Notes: generated by a model from the sequence alone, not told the origin. DNA of 64,000 nt from Petasospora fabianii (GCA_022641835.1 CP048716.1:186001-250000); one strand, 5' to 3'; numbered from the stretch's first letter, positions 50,349 through 60,429 are shown. Translations and numbers: made by a program.

Positions 50349-51995
50349 TCATACCACAAATGGCGATGCCTGATTTGGGGCCCTCCTCAGCTGGTCCTTG
50401 TTCTCTCTCACCATCTGCAGGAAGGCGTCGTACTCAAAGGACACTTTCGAGGATATGCTTTCACCAGTAATTGTCCTTGATGGCACGTTGGGTCTCATTG
50501 CCTCGCTTCCAAAAGTTGCAAGTGATGGTCTGCGTGGGGTGTCTCGTGGTGGGTATACCGGTGTCCAGTTGTCACTTGCTGACTTTAAACTCTCATCATG
50601 ATAGGTGCCACCGCTCATGCATAATCTCTCTGAGAAAGGGCTGAAGAGATTGGGAGCAACAGAGGTCTGAACATTAATCATCCCCTCCAGCTTCCTTAGG
50701 GACAATTGACTCTTGGGGTTATTGGTGAACTTCGTTGATCCCGTATATGCTAAGTCGCTGTCTTCAAAGGGACTTGACATCTCTAGGAACTTGGTATTTT
50801 TGATGATACAATTATCACTAATGGCTGTATCCGATGTGCTGGTTAAGAATAGGTCTCCTTTTGGAAGGAGGTCTGAACTGCTTATTGATGAGCTGCTTGG
50901 GCTAAACGGCATATGGCTGACCGGCGAAAAAGCCTCGTGTGTGGAATGCTGGTCACTCCAGCATCTGTTCTCGAAGGTGATGGATGGACCCAGAACTATA
51001 ACACTATCACCGCATGAGAAAAAAGACGCTGTGCCGTCAACCTTGTCAGGTACTGTGCTCTTCTGGATGCGCTTGAACATGAGCGATAACTTACCTTTGA
51101 TGGTTCCCAACCTTCCAAGCTTGTGACTGTTTATTGTTACATCACCGCTGAATGCCTTATTTTTAGCTGTGAAGTATGGATTCCATTCATCTTCTAGGTT
51201 TCCAGACTCTCTGGCATCAATAACGGAGCCGTCACATGTTTTGTTCGAATCTTTAACAGAAGGACGAGCATCACCTGCTCCTATTCTTTTCACAGGGCTC
51301 CAAGACTGGAGAGCGGCTGATACACTCTGCCTCACAGACTTTGGCAGTTTCACTGTCAAGTCGAATGGGACAATATCCATATCTGTGAGCAGTGTCTCAT
51401 AGCTAGTCATATAACGTTGTGTCAAGGTCTCAGAAACACTAACAACAGTCGTCTCGTCTTTATAAGGATCATCAATTCTTGGTTTGGGCGATTTTTGGAC
51501 TCTGTTTTTGTCCCGAAGGCTGACAAGGCGTGATCTCATAGTTCTGCTCTTCCCGATGGCCAGTTGTGGTTTGGTGTCAATGTTCTGGAAGTCGTTGATG
51601 TAACTGGAATGCTTCTCCCTCCTGAACAGAGCACGAAACGGTTGGGCTCTCAAAGAAGGAGAAGGCGTCGTGCTCTCATCAGGAACAGCAGCATTTAAAC
51701 TGCGAACTACCGTGCTGACGTCACTTTTAGCAGTGGTATCTTCCTCTAAACTGGCAACACAAGTTATCGACGTGCTCTGGAAGTCCTCCTTACTGGTGTC
51801 ACTTTCTTTCCCCTGACTTGGCTCATTGTGATCTTCTAGCAAGTCCAACGGAGTGCTAATGACTTGATGCTTGTGGGCGAACCATCTTGAGAAGACATCA
51901 CGCTTTCTCTTCCTCTGGCTATTCTGGACAACTTGAATAGTTCTGCCGTGCGAATCTTCAACTTTGGTGGTACGTGTTTTATGAAATACATCCAT
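50349..51995 (-). CDS. unassigned Ser-rich protein
   Basis: 548 aa, not recognised. The N-terminus has a strongly basic patch (QRKRKRDVFSRWFAHKHQ, about 28-45) that could be a nuclear signal. The rest is Ser/Thr/Asp-rich and probably disordered, with short ordered-looking patches (ETLTQRYMTSYETLLTDMDIVPFDLTVKLP split by loops, and FEYDAFLQMVRENKDQLRRAPNQ near the C-terminus). No membrane segment or catalytic motif. Composition and long uninterrupted frame suggest a real, fast-evolving gene, perhaps a phospho-regulated scaffold; this is inference. Confidence 0.7.
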   Translation of the reverse strand: MDVFHKTRTTKVEDSHGRTIQVVQNSQRKRKRDVFSRWFAHKHQVISTPLDLLEDHNEPSQGKESDTSKEDFQSTSITCVASLEEDTTAKSDVSTVVRSLNAAVPDESTTPSPSLRAQPFRALFRREKHSSYINDFQNIDTKPQLAIGKSRTMRSRLVSLRDKNRVQKSPKPRIDDPYKDETTVVSVSETLTQRYMTSYETLLTDMDIVPFDLTVKLPKSVRQSVSAALQSWSPVKRIGAGDARPSVKDSNKTCDGSVIDARESGNLEDEWNPYFTAKNKAFSGDVTINSHKLGRLGTIKGKLSLMFKRIQKSTVPDKVDGTASFFSCGDSVIVLGPSITFENRCWSDQHSTHEAFSPVSHMPFSPSSSSISSSDLLPKGDLFLTSTSDTAISDNCIIKNTKFLEMSSPFEDSDLAYTGSTKFTNNPKSQLSLRKLEGMINVQTSVAPNLFSPFSERLCMSGGTYHDESLKSASDNWTPVYPPRDTPRRPSLATFGSEAMRPNVPSRTITGESISSKVSFEYDAFLQMVRENKDQLRRAPNQASPFVV

Positions 51996-52441
51996 CTTGT
52001 TGAATACTTAGATAATTGTGGAATTTGTAAAGGTAAAGCTCGATTTGCAGTTATAGATAGTTGAGAATAGCGGATTTAAAAATATCGTGTGCTACAATGT
52101 TGAGTTGGTGCGTGAATGATCAACAAGTATTCTTGAGAACCACAGGAAAATATGCATAATTAGGCAAAGAAAAAGCCCTTCTTGAAGTAGATGGGTACTC
52201 AGATCATAACTTTAGCTGGTATCCATAAGTAGAGCTCTCCGCATTTTTGTGTTGTGAGTATTATTGTGCTCCGACCAGTTCGAAGCGGTTCGAGCAGCAT
52301 ATGATAATAGCTAGAGTATTATACTGATTAACGATACACCTGATCCTTATTGAACTCCTACCCTTCTAAAACAGACAATATAAGACATTTTTTTAAATAA
52401 ATAGAGTATCTAAGTAGTCTATATTTAAGTAGCTGTTTCGA
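51996..52441. other. Intergenic: promoter of the Ser-rich gene and 3' flank of the phosphatase
   Basis: About 450 bp, AT-rich, with runs of T/A near 52390-52402. No gene supported. Confidence 0.4.
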
Positions 52442-55120
52442 TCACAACATCAAGAAGGAGAACAATAAGCCAAAGAAGGCAGTACCAGTAACCAATCCAG
52501 CAGCCTTAGCCTCAAATGTGGTAACAGCAGGAGAAGAGAAACCCTCTTCGGAAGAGGTAGTAGAAGGGAAGGTAGAAGTGGTAGCCTTGGTGACAGTAGT
52601 CTGACTAGCAGCAGCCTCAGTGGCACCTGTCTGGGTAGTAGAATCGGTCACACCAGTAATAATACGGGTCTCTGTAGCGGCTTCAGCGGCACCAGTCTTA
52701 GTGGCAACCTGCTTGGAGGTCAGAGCTTCCGTAGATCCGGACAATGGGCAGTTGGTAGTGTACTCTGTGACAGTACCAGCCAAAGTCTCAGTGATAACGG
52801 TGACACCAGTGGTTACTGGAACTTCAGAACAAGCATTGTCAGAACAAGAGGTAATGGTAACAACGGTAGTAGACTGCTCATCACCGATAGTGGTAGAGTC
52901 AGTAAGTGGGCAGTAGGTTGTGTACTCAGTAACGATACCAGATTCTGTGGTTGTGATGACAGTGAGACCAGTGGTAATCTCAGCCTCGGAACAGACATCA
53001 TTGGAACATGAAGTGATGGTAACAACGGTGGTGGACTGTTCAGCTTCTGTTACAACAGAGGTTGAGTCAAAGGAGGTGGTAATGGAAACATTAGAAGCTT
53101 CAGCATCGGAAGCAGAAGTAGAAACGGAAGTAGAAGCAGAAGAAGCAGAAGAGGAGGCGTCAGCGGTGATGGTGTCTGATAAGTTCCAAGTAGTCTCCGC
53201 TCTCTTGACAAACTTCTTCGAGTCACCAGAAAGCAAGGAGATATGGGCATTTGAGGTCCAGGCGGAACCAGAGACAATCTCAGCAGAAATCTCAAAGTTT
53301 AGCTCTTCAGAAGACTCAATCGAGAAGTCAACCTCAATAGTGACGGAATCATCATTGACGGATACCGAAGCATCGGAGGAAACGACACCAGCGACCGAGA
53401 CAATAGCGGAGGAGAAGTCAAATTCACCAGAGGAGTTACCCTTAGCGAAAGAAAGGGAGATGGAGGACCATGGCCCAAGGGCGCCTGGGAAAGTGAGCTG
53501 CCACTTTGGATGACCATCGTTGAAGGAACCACTAAACTGTGGAGCAGCGGTGGTTGAAGGAATGGCAGTGGACTCGGAGGCAGAGGCAGAGGCAGAGGCA
53601 GAGGTGGAGTTGGATGGGATAATGGAGGATGAAGCAGAAGACTCAGTGGATGACTCCGATGACTCAATGGCGGATGTCTGGGAAGCCGGCTCAGAGATAG
53701 ATGTGCCAGAGACTGGCTCAGAAGTGATTTCAGAAGACTCAGAAGCAAGTGTGGAAGATGGCTCCTCAGAGGAAGTTGGGAACTCGAAGGAAGAAGACTC
53801 GAAGGCGGAGGAAGAAGAGTCACCCTCGGAAGAGCTCTCATCCTCAGACGATAAGACGGAGGAGACCGCGCAGGACAATGGAGATGGAGTCTGGATCAGG
53901 AAGTCTGGGTCGCCGACAGTGGCATCTGGGACATTCCAAGCAGAAGTGGTAGTGGTTGCAGTAAAGTAAGTTGCGTTCAGTTGGGAAGAGTAGGCAGACT
54001 CCCAAACAGACTTGATGGAGTCCAGAATTGGTTTACCATTCATGTTAACAGCGTTAACATTTGGGGCTGGGAAGTCATAAGTCTCATCGGTGATCCAGCC
54101 AACGTAAGAGTGGTTGTTAACACGGTTAGTAGTGTCAACATCAACGTTGGTAACACCGGTCTTGTCAGCAACAATCTGGAAGACGTTAGCATCAACGTCA
54201 TGACGACCCAAATGTGGCAAGTCCCAGTTGGCCTCAACGGTGGAGATCTCGGAGTAGTGCTGGTAGAAAGTGGAATCAACGGTACCCCACTTCTCCTCAG
54301 GAACAGCACCACCGAGCAAGAGGGCAAAGACCTTGTTCTTAACACTGTAAGTCTCGGTTTCATCGAAGGTGACAAGAACGAGTGTGTCCTTCATGAAGTA
54401 CTCGTTACAAAGCAATGGCTCCAAGAAGTTTCTGGTCCAAGTGGCAGACACATCAATCGTGGAGTCATGACCATCAGATGTCATGTTTGGGGTGATGAAC
54501 ATCCACTGTGGCAAAGTTTCGTTCTCGAGGTCTTCGTAGAAAGTGGTCAAGTTCTTGATGTTGGCAAGCTTGTCTGAATCAGTGGCAACCGAGTCGTAGA
54601 GAACCAATGGATTGTGCTTTCTGACGTAGTCGTTAGCACCGTTTTGCTGGTTGACGTACTCGAAACCTTCAAAACCGGCATATGGCATATCCTCCTGATA
54701 TTCACCCCAGGTGATACCCTTGGACTCCAAAAGATCGACAACAGTGGACACGTTCTTTGGGAAACGGTTGAAGTTGTCGTCTCCCATACCGAAGTAGTCA
54801 CCACCAACTGAAGCGGCGTAATTTGGCTCAGATGGGTGGGTAACAGCCCAGTAGTTGGTAAGGGTGACACCGTACTGAGCGAGCCAGTGCAAACCATCGG
54901 ACTCAGCAGCCTTGTCAAAGTCGGTGTTCTCAAGCCAGATTACAACAAAACGGTTGAAAGCTGAACCTTCAACGTTGGAGGTGTAATGGTTTGTCTGGGC
55001 GGTAAGTCTGGAAGCATCGATCTCATCATTAGATGGCTGGATGGTAGAGAAGAGACGCTCAGTATGTTTGGCAGAGGCCAAGGCACCGATGGCGAGGAGA
55101 GACAAAATGTTCTTCAACAT
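52442..55120 (-). CDS. GPI-anchored acid phosphatase with adhesin-like stalk
   Basis: 892 aa from the ATG at 55120; the codons upstream start with TTG. The signal peptide MLKNILSLLAIGALASA is followed by a phosphoesterase domain (PF04185-type acid phosphatase, about 50-400) with FVVIWLENTDFDKA, VTHPSEPNYAASVGGDYFG and LVLVTFDETETYS. A Ser/Glu-rich linker (about 410-500), then a compact beta-rich segment (about 505-630) and KR before ETTW (Kex2-like) follow. Next are two repeats of about 50 residues with TTVVTITSCS and GIVTEYTTYCPL, as in yeast wall adhesins. The C-terminal hydrophobic tail is a GPI signal. It would tether a secreted phosphatase to the wall. Confidence 0.85.
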   Translation of the reverse strand: MLKNILSLLAIGALASAKHTERLFSTIQPSNDEIDASRLTAQTNHYTSNVEGSAFNRFVVIWLENTDFDKAAESDGLHWLAQYGVTLTNYWAVTHPSEPNYAASVGGDYFGMGDDNFNRFPKNVSTVVDLLESKGITWGEYQEDMPYAGFEGFEYVNQQNGANDYVRKHNPLVLYDSVATDSDKLANIKNLTTFYEDLENETLPQWMFITPNMTSDGHDSTIDVSATWTRNFLEPLLCNEYFMKDTLVLVTFDETETYSVKNKVFALLLGGAVPEEKWGTVDSTFYQHYSEISTVEANWDLPHLGRHDVDANVFQIVADKTGVTNVDVDTTNRVNNHSYVGWITDETYDFPAPNVNAVNMNGKPILDSIKSVWESAYSSQLNATYFTATTTTSAWNVPDATVGDPDFLIQTPSPLSCAVSSVLSSEDESSSEGDSSSSAFESSSFEFPTSSEEPSSTLASESSEITSEPVSGTSISEPASQTSAIESSESSTESSASSSIIPSNSTSASASASASESTAIPSTTAAPQFSGSFNDGHPKWQLTFPGALGPWSSISLSFAKGNSSGEFDFSSAIVSVAGVVSSDASVSVNDDSVTIEVDFSIESSEELNFEISAEIVSGSAWTSNAHISLLSGDSKKFVKRAETTWNLSDTITADASSSASSASTSVSTSASDAEASNVSITTSFDSTSVVTEAEQSTTVVTITSCSNDVCSEAEITTGLTVITTTESGIVTEYTTYCPLTDSTTIGDEQSTTVVTITSCSDNACSEVPVTTGVTVITETLAGTVTEYTTNCPLSGSTEALTSKQVATKTGAAEAATETRIITGVTDSTTQTGATEAAASQTTVTKATTSTFPSTTSSEEGFSSPAVTTFEAKAAGLVTGTAFFGLLFSFLML
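52730..53050 (-). repeat. Two in-frame adhesin-type repeats within the phosphatase gene
   Basis: Two tandem units of about 50 codons, each with TTVVTITSCS, a CSE block, TTG(L/V)TVIT and VTEYTT(Y/N)CPL. Pairs of cysteines are conserved between units. Such units recur in fungal cell-wall proteins. Confidence 0.8.
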
Positions 55121-57162
55121 GTTTGCCAAGCGAGTGATGTCAGTCGGTTCCGATTGATGAGTGTGAAGATCTCGAAGCTTTAGTGTCGATCAACTTCAGC
55201 GTGGGCTTTCCGATGTACTTATAGCGATCTGCTCACTCTGTTGATTCTACAGCGGACATGTGGGCATACAATAGAGAATTTGCAATCTGCGGTGAATCTC
55301 CAGTAAAGGGGCCCCGTGGGTGCAACGTGCACGGATGTTTTAGTTGTGTAATGGAGTTGTAAGGAACCATAGCGGAAGGAGGAAGGAACTCGTCACCGGA
55401 CAAGGACAGACAACGGCCAAACAAGGTCCCAGAGCGGAAAATTCTGTTACCAGAACTGGCATATGTGCGGAGTCACAAAAACGTTGTTTTCCGTTTCTGG
55501 ACAGTGTGTGTCCTCTTTAGGGCGCAACGTGGGACATGTTGTAGGCAGACCTTGCTCAAGGTAGTGTGTGGAGATTGACGCGTCGGATTTTTGTCCCCGC
55601 GCACACGATAAGCCAAGCTCATCACCACCAAGACTTTGCCAAGGGGCCAAACACTTGGCCGACGAAGACAATGGGAGAGATCAATGTTTATTATCTGGCA
55701 GCGACTCGATGTCCAACTCTCTGTTAATCTTCTCTTAGTTGCGATACAAGAGCTACCAGCTTCCCAGTAGGGCTCTTCTTCCTCTCGGGGCAAGACAACC
55801 GAGCCCACGTTTCTCATCAGCTCAACCTCGATATGCAGGAAGACGGGCCCTGGCACCAAGCCGGCGTAACGGCCTAAAACAACCGCCAATGACTGAGACC
55901 TGCGGTTACAGTGACTTTGTGTGTTTACGAAGGAGCCAATTGGAGCCCACGAGTTTGTCAGAGGTTTTGGGGAGTCACGACAAAGCGGGAGAATGTCTCA
56001 TGAAAGAGAAATGAGTTCGGAAAAGTCGTCCGGAAAGGCGCCAGCTCTTGGGCATGGTTTGTGGTGGGGAAGTGCTTTCTTGCACTTTCTTTCTGATCCT
56101 AGGTTATGATGTAGATTGCTACCTAGTTAGAAGTCTTCGAGTTGAAGAGCCCATCACGTGCAAGTTATGCGTGTCCTACTTCGCCATGTGGGGTAAGATC
56201 TACGGCCGCAAGTTCTTCAAGAATCGCTTCAACAGACTACCCCACTTACCGAAGACAGTTGACGCGCTTGTAAAGGCGGTGTGAACTACTTCTACCTACA
56301 GGTCAAGTAATGGCCAAATGGGAGCATTGAGTGATCATATTCGACCAATAGAAATGCTAGCTAGCATTTGTTATACGGTCAATATAGATGTCGGGTCTGG
56401 ATTATTATTCACACAATAATCATGAAATGGTGTTTGGCTGTTTGTCTCTGTAAAGCTTTAGTAAACTGAAGTCTGATTGAGGTTTTTTAAAACCATTACT
56501 AAAGATTTCAAAAAAAGGTTTTGAGATCACCTAAAAGATATATGTGATTTAAACTGAATAATGTAGCGCACACTTTTGAGGTATCTATTTCTGAGAACAT
56601 CATCTATGACATTCTAACAAGTAACATTAGATACCTTGCAGCTCTTGATATATGAAGAGTACCTCAGCATACCAAGAAACCTTACATATCGAGAATTAAG
56701 ATTAATGAATAGTGGCGGATAAGTCTAGTGATGTCCGGGTTTAACTTGTTACTGGTGTACGGGTGTTCAGTCGCTGACATCTACATAGTACATTAATTCA
56801 CTTCTTGGCTTAATCAGCGCAGTTCCAATCGATTGTGATTATTTCAAAAGTCTTGATCTACAGCAGAAATGTGTAGGCTCGTGCTTGTCCCACTGTAAGT
56901 TCTCCTAGACGCGTCGCCAGAGCCGGATCCGCTCACGCGACACACGTGCCCTTTATCCGTTGTGCGCAGCCTCGTGGGACAGACCGATGAATAAGATGCA
57001 TGAGACAGCAGTCCCGAGTTTACAATAGTACCACTGACGCAATAGCAGACAGACCTATAATGAAAGGGGATTCCCACTGGTTCGCAAAATGCAGAGCTCA
57101 CACGACCTGATGGGGTCGTTTCCATTGCCACAGCCAGGACACATCTACAACGACAATCCAGG
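55121..57162. other. Long intergenic region between the phosphatase and the multicopper oxidase
   Basis: About 2 kb, the largest gene-free stretch. AACGTG/CACGTT words (Pho4 low-affinity site CACGTT) occur at 55324-55329, 55526-55531 and 55806-55811, on the phosphatase side. An inverted repeat AGGTATCTA / TAGATACCT lies at 56579-56587 and 56628-56636. A 32-codon frame from the ATG at 56186 (MWGKIYGRKFFKNRFN start, stop at 56284) has a coding-like look but no known homologue. Otherwise I see nothing. Confidence 0.4.
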
Positions 57163-59205
57163 ATGACGGAGCCTCAATACATGAGACTGTCACTCTCAGA
57201 CGACGAGGAGTCTGTCATTTCCTCTGTCTCCTCCAGACAAAGACGTGAGTTGAGGAAGGAGAAGCTGAGGGGGCACAACAAGTCCCAGGCATATGGGCTT
57301 ATAGCCTTCCTTGTCACCATCGCTTTCCTCTCGATGACAATTCTTTGGGGGATCAGATCCACCGCTGGTCCTCCTGTCTCCATCTTCAGCAAGGACAGGG
57401 TCGTCACGTCAGCGGCAAACTGGAGGCTGGATACCAACAAGGAATATAGCATCAAGAACCAAAAGTGGAACTATGACGCGTCACCACAAGTCAGAGAATA
57501 TCACTGGACTATCACCGATATCCTCGCTGCACCGGATGGTGTCGTTAAAAACATGACTGTGATCAACGGACAGTTCCCTGGCCCCCTTGTACAATGTAAT
57601 GCCGGAGATACGATAAAGGTTCATATCAAGAACGAGGGAGCAGAGCCAACTTCTATACACTTCCATGGGTTGTTCTTCAAGAATCAGAACTACTATGATG
57701 GTGCGACGTACATCAATCAATGTGAGATTCCACCACAGCACGAGTATACCATGGAGTTCAAGGTTGACGAGGAGCAGTGGGGAACGTATTGGTACCATTC
57801 ACACTACACCACACAGGCTGCGGACGGACTTGTTGGACCTGTTGTGATTCACTCTAAAAAGGAGATTGAGGCACTCAAGGACATGTATGATGAAGAGATG
57901 GTGGTCCTTGTTGGTGATCATTATCACGCCAGAGGAAGTGAGTACATGGAGGAATATCTTGCCCCTGACAATGAGAACGCGGAACCAGTACCCGACAACG
58001 GTTTGATTCAAGGTGCAAACGTGTTTGATATGCCAGATGACTACTACCTCAATGCCACGTTCTTGCAAGAAGAGTCATTGAGACACGTGTTCAAGTTCAG
58101 ACCAGAAAGGAAGTACAGGCTAAGAGTAATCAACGTTGGGTTCTTTGCTGACTTGGACTTTACGATTGATAACCATAATTTAACAATCATCGAGGCTGAT
58201 GGTACCACGGTGCATCCGGTTACTGTTGATGTTCTTAACATTGCTTCTGCCCAGAGATACTCTGTGATTGTCAACACCAACGTGTTTGACGTAAAGAGAA
58301 ACATGTTCTGGATGCACGCCAAACTAAATGAGTATTGCTTTGACCACTTGAACGAATGGTTAAGATACGATGCAAAGGCTGTTGTGCTTTATGTCTCCGA
58401 GTGGGATGAAGTTGAAGGTGACTACAGTGCCAAGCTTGATACCAAGAGCGAAGAATACCAATATGTCAGAGATGTGTTCTGTCGTGAACTTGATGAAACG
58501 CTATTGCACCCACTGTTCCACGACCCACCCCCAAAGGATTATGATGAGAATGTCAGACTGGACGCTTGGTTCCATATTGGTGATTGGAAGCTGGATCGTG
58601 GCCAGTTCAATGATACTACGTACAGGCCTTGGCTGCCTTCATCGTCGCTGTATCACATTGCTAAGAACACAAGTGAAACCGAGAAGCATGATGGTAATGC
58701 AACTCCAATGATTCAGAGTCATGTCCCATATGATGACAACTTCCTTGTGTCGGTTAACAAACCAGGCGCAGTAATCGATGTGCTCATAAATAACTTGGAT
58801 GATGGGTCTCACCCGTTCCATCTGCATGGTTACAAGTTTTGGGTGATGATGGTTGGGTCCGGTAACTTCAGGTTTGAAAAGTATTCACAGATTGCTGAAA
58901 AATTCAATGCTACTGATGACTTGGAGGAGGGTGGTTACTTCATGAAGAGAGACACGATTATGGTGCCAGGTTACAAGTGGGCATTGGTGAGATTTGTTGC
59001 TGATAATCCTGGTGTTTGGCCATTCCACTGTCATATTGGATGGCATATGGAAGCTGGTCTTCTGATGCAGTTTGATGTCTTGCCCGAGGAGTACAAAAAA
59101 TGGGATTACCCAGAACAATGGACAGAACTCTGCGATATCCAAGAGAAGAAGTATACACAGGTGTTCCATGAGGTTACAGATGCGACTACAAAGGGTCCTA
59201 ATTAA
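57163..59205 (+). CDS. multicopper oxidase with N-terminal membrane anchor (type II topology)
   Basis: 680 aa. Residues 1-42 are a charged, Ser-rich cytosolic tail (RRELRKEKLRGHNK); about 43-65 is a single hydrophobic span (AYGLIAFLVTIAFLSMTILW). The rest is a laccase-like oxidase with all four copper motifs: HFHG (H166, H168), WYHSH (H212, H214), HPFHLHG (H550, H553, H555) and HCHIGWH (H622-H628, C623 for type 1). The residue ten after C623 is Leu, as in higher-potential enzymes. There is no C-terminal span, unlike Fet3. Many N-glycosylation sites (NMT, NAT, NLT, NTS) fit a luminal or extracellular catalytic part. Iron versus other substrates cannot be decided. Confidence 0.9.
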   Translation: MTEPQYMRLSLSDDEESVISSVSSRQRRELRKEKLRGHNKSQAYGLIAFLVTIAFLSMTILWGIRSTAGPPVSIFSKDRVVTSAANWRLDTNKEYSIKNQKWNYDASPQVREYHWTITDILAAPDGVVKNMTVINGQFPGPLVQCNAGDTIKVHIKNEGAEPTSIHFHGLFFKNQNYYDGATYINQCEIPPQHEYTMEFKVDEEQWGTYWYHSHYTTQAADGLVGPVVIHSKKEIEALKDMYDEEMVVLVGDHYHARGSEYMEEYLAPDNENAEPVPDNGLIQGANVFDMPDDYYLNATFLQEESLRHVFKFRPERKYRLRVINVGFFADLDFTIDNHNLTIIEADGTTVHPVTVDVLNIASAQRYSVIVNTNVFDVKRNMFWMHAKLNEYCFDHLNEWLRYDAKAVVLYVSEWDEVEGDYSAKLDTKSEEYQYVRDVFCRELDETLLHPLFHDPPPKDYDENVRLDAWFHIGDWKLDRGQFNDTTYRPWLPSSSLYHIAKNTSETEKHDGNATPMIQSHVPYDDNFLVSVNKPGAVIDVLINNLDDGSHPFHLHGYKFWVMMVGSGNFRFEKYSQIAEKFNATDDLEEGGYFMKRDTIMVPGYKWALVRFVADNPGVWPFHCHIGWHMEAGLLMQFDVLPEEYKKWDYPEQWTELCDIQEKKYTQVFHEVTDATTKGPN

Positions 59206-59277
59206 TTGGAATTAACGAAATGATTTATTATTATACATGCCTTAGTGATCATAGTGATGAAGTCAATGACGATGCTT

Positions 59278-60429
59278 TTAGTTCTTCTTCCAAATGTTCT
59301 CGAAGTAGTGCTTGACATAGGCCAGAGGGTGATCCTCGTCCTTGGCACCCATGGTACCAATACCTGGAGAGAAACTTGTGATTGGAAGAACAAGGATATC
59401 ACTGACGAGTTTTGGAACCTCAAGTTTTGTGAAGTCTTTCCATGTGATCTTGGAGAAGATACCACTTTGAACGTAATCGTTGAAGTAGGTGAAGACAACA
59501 TCGGTCCAAATACCAGCACCAGTCCACTCCAAAATGTCCAAATTGTTCTTGACCTCAAGGTCTCCTGTTTTCTTCTTTTCCAACGTCTTCTCAGTGATTT
59601 TAGAAACAATCTCACGAAGAATTGGATGGCCTGGTTTGGCCTGGATTGTCCACTGACAGAACTGAAGTCTTCTAGCGTAAGTCTTTCTCCAGTCTGGCGT
59701 ATCTGGATCAGATTCAATACCAATGATCATACCTACCTCATTTGGAGAGACATTCTCTGGAATCCAATTAGGCACTGGCTGAAGTGGAAGTGTATCAACA
59801 TCGGCGTAGATACCACCACGGGCAAGGAGAATCAAGTATCTGAAGAAGTCCATCTTAAGAATGATAGAAGGCAAGGACTCATAAGCCTCAACAATCTCGG
59901 GGATGGAAACATAGAGGTAATGCACGATGGCATGCGATGTATCATCGTTGAACAACTCATGGACGAAACCAGGGTTCTTTAGGGCCCACTGTGTCTCACC
60001 TTCCTTGAATTTCTCACCAAATCTCTCATCGTTCAGACCATATTTCCAACTCTGCCAGATATAGGCTGGGAACTTTCTACTCTGGTCGTATGGGAACAAA
60101 AAGGCCAATTTTTCTCTCAGTGTAGAGTCGGCAGGTGGACGACGAAGTTCTTGAATCTTCTTCTCAAGGTGCTTACGATCCTCTTCAAGTTGAGCAATAC
60201 GCTCATCCTGCTGTTTGAGCAGCCTTTCGGCGATAGATTCAAGTTTATCAGCAATTTCTTCATCTTTTCTTGTGTTCATACTGAGAAGATTCTCATTTGG
60301 AATTTGTTTGAGAACCTCTTGGAGATCAGGGGCCTTGTTTGGTGAGAGCTTGTACAGAACAACGAGTAATGTGATGATGGAAGCTGCAATCACGAGGATT
60401 CGCTTCAAGCCGTTGGATCTTCCAGCCAT
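59278..60429 (-). CDS. HOC1: Golgi alpha-1,6-mannosyltransferase Hoc1 (Och1 family)
   Basis: 383 aa. Type II: short basic tail, then LKRILVIAASIITLLVVLY as signal anchor (about 8-26). A coiled coil at about 54-96 (EEIADKLESIAERLLKQQDE) is a feature of Hoc1 rather than Och1. The GT32 catalytic domain has FPAYIWQSWKYG, LKMDFFRYLILLARGGIYAD and the DXD metal site D-V-D. It ends YFENIWKKN. Hoc1 belongs to the M-Pol II complex that extends the mannan backbone in the cis-Golgi. Length (yeast Hoc1 396) and coiled coil support the call. It is convergent with the oxidase, 72 bp apart. Confidence 0.9.
   Translation of the reverse strand: MAGRSNGLKRILVIAASIITLLVVLYKLSPNKAPDLQEVLKQIPNENLLSMNTRKDEEIADKLESIAERLLKQQDERIAQLEEDRKHLEKKIQELRRPPADSTLREKLAFLFPYDQSRKFPAYIWQSWKYGLNDERFGEKFKEGETQWALKNPGFVHELFNDDTSHAIVHYLYVSIPEIVEAYESLPSIILKMDFFRYLILLARGGIYADVDTLPLQPVPNWIPENVSPNEVGMIIGIESDPDTPDWRKTYARRLQFCQWTIQAKPGHPILREIVSKITEKTLEKKKTGDLEVKNNLDILEWTGAGIWTDVVFTYFNDYVQSGIFSKITWKDFTKLEVPKLVSDILVLPITSFSPGIGTMGAKDEDHPLAYVKHYFENIWKKN

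Noticed and set aside
53299-53841. 180-aa Leu/Pro/Ser frame overlapping the phosphatase linker
   Set aside because: A +1 shadow of the Ser-rich linker, no independent support.
52620-53969. Long open frames antisense to the Ser/Thr-rich part of the phosphatase
   Set aside because: Biased codons of the repeats keep the opposite frames open; the proteins are E/S/V-rich shadows.
55473-55889. 138-aa minus frame upstream of the phosphatase
   Set aside because: No homologue, atypical composition, located where the phosphatase promoter should be.
56579-56636. Inverted repeat AGGTATCTA / TAGATACCT as a possible transposon end
   Set aside because: Only nine bases, 40 bp apart, with no target duplication or transposase-like sequence nearby.
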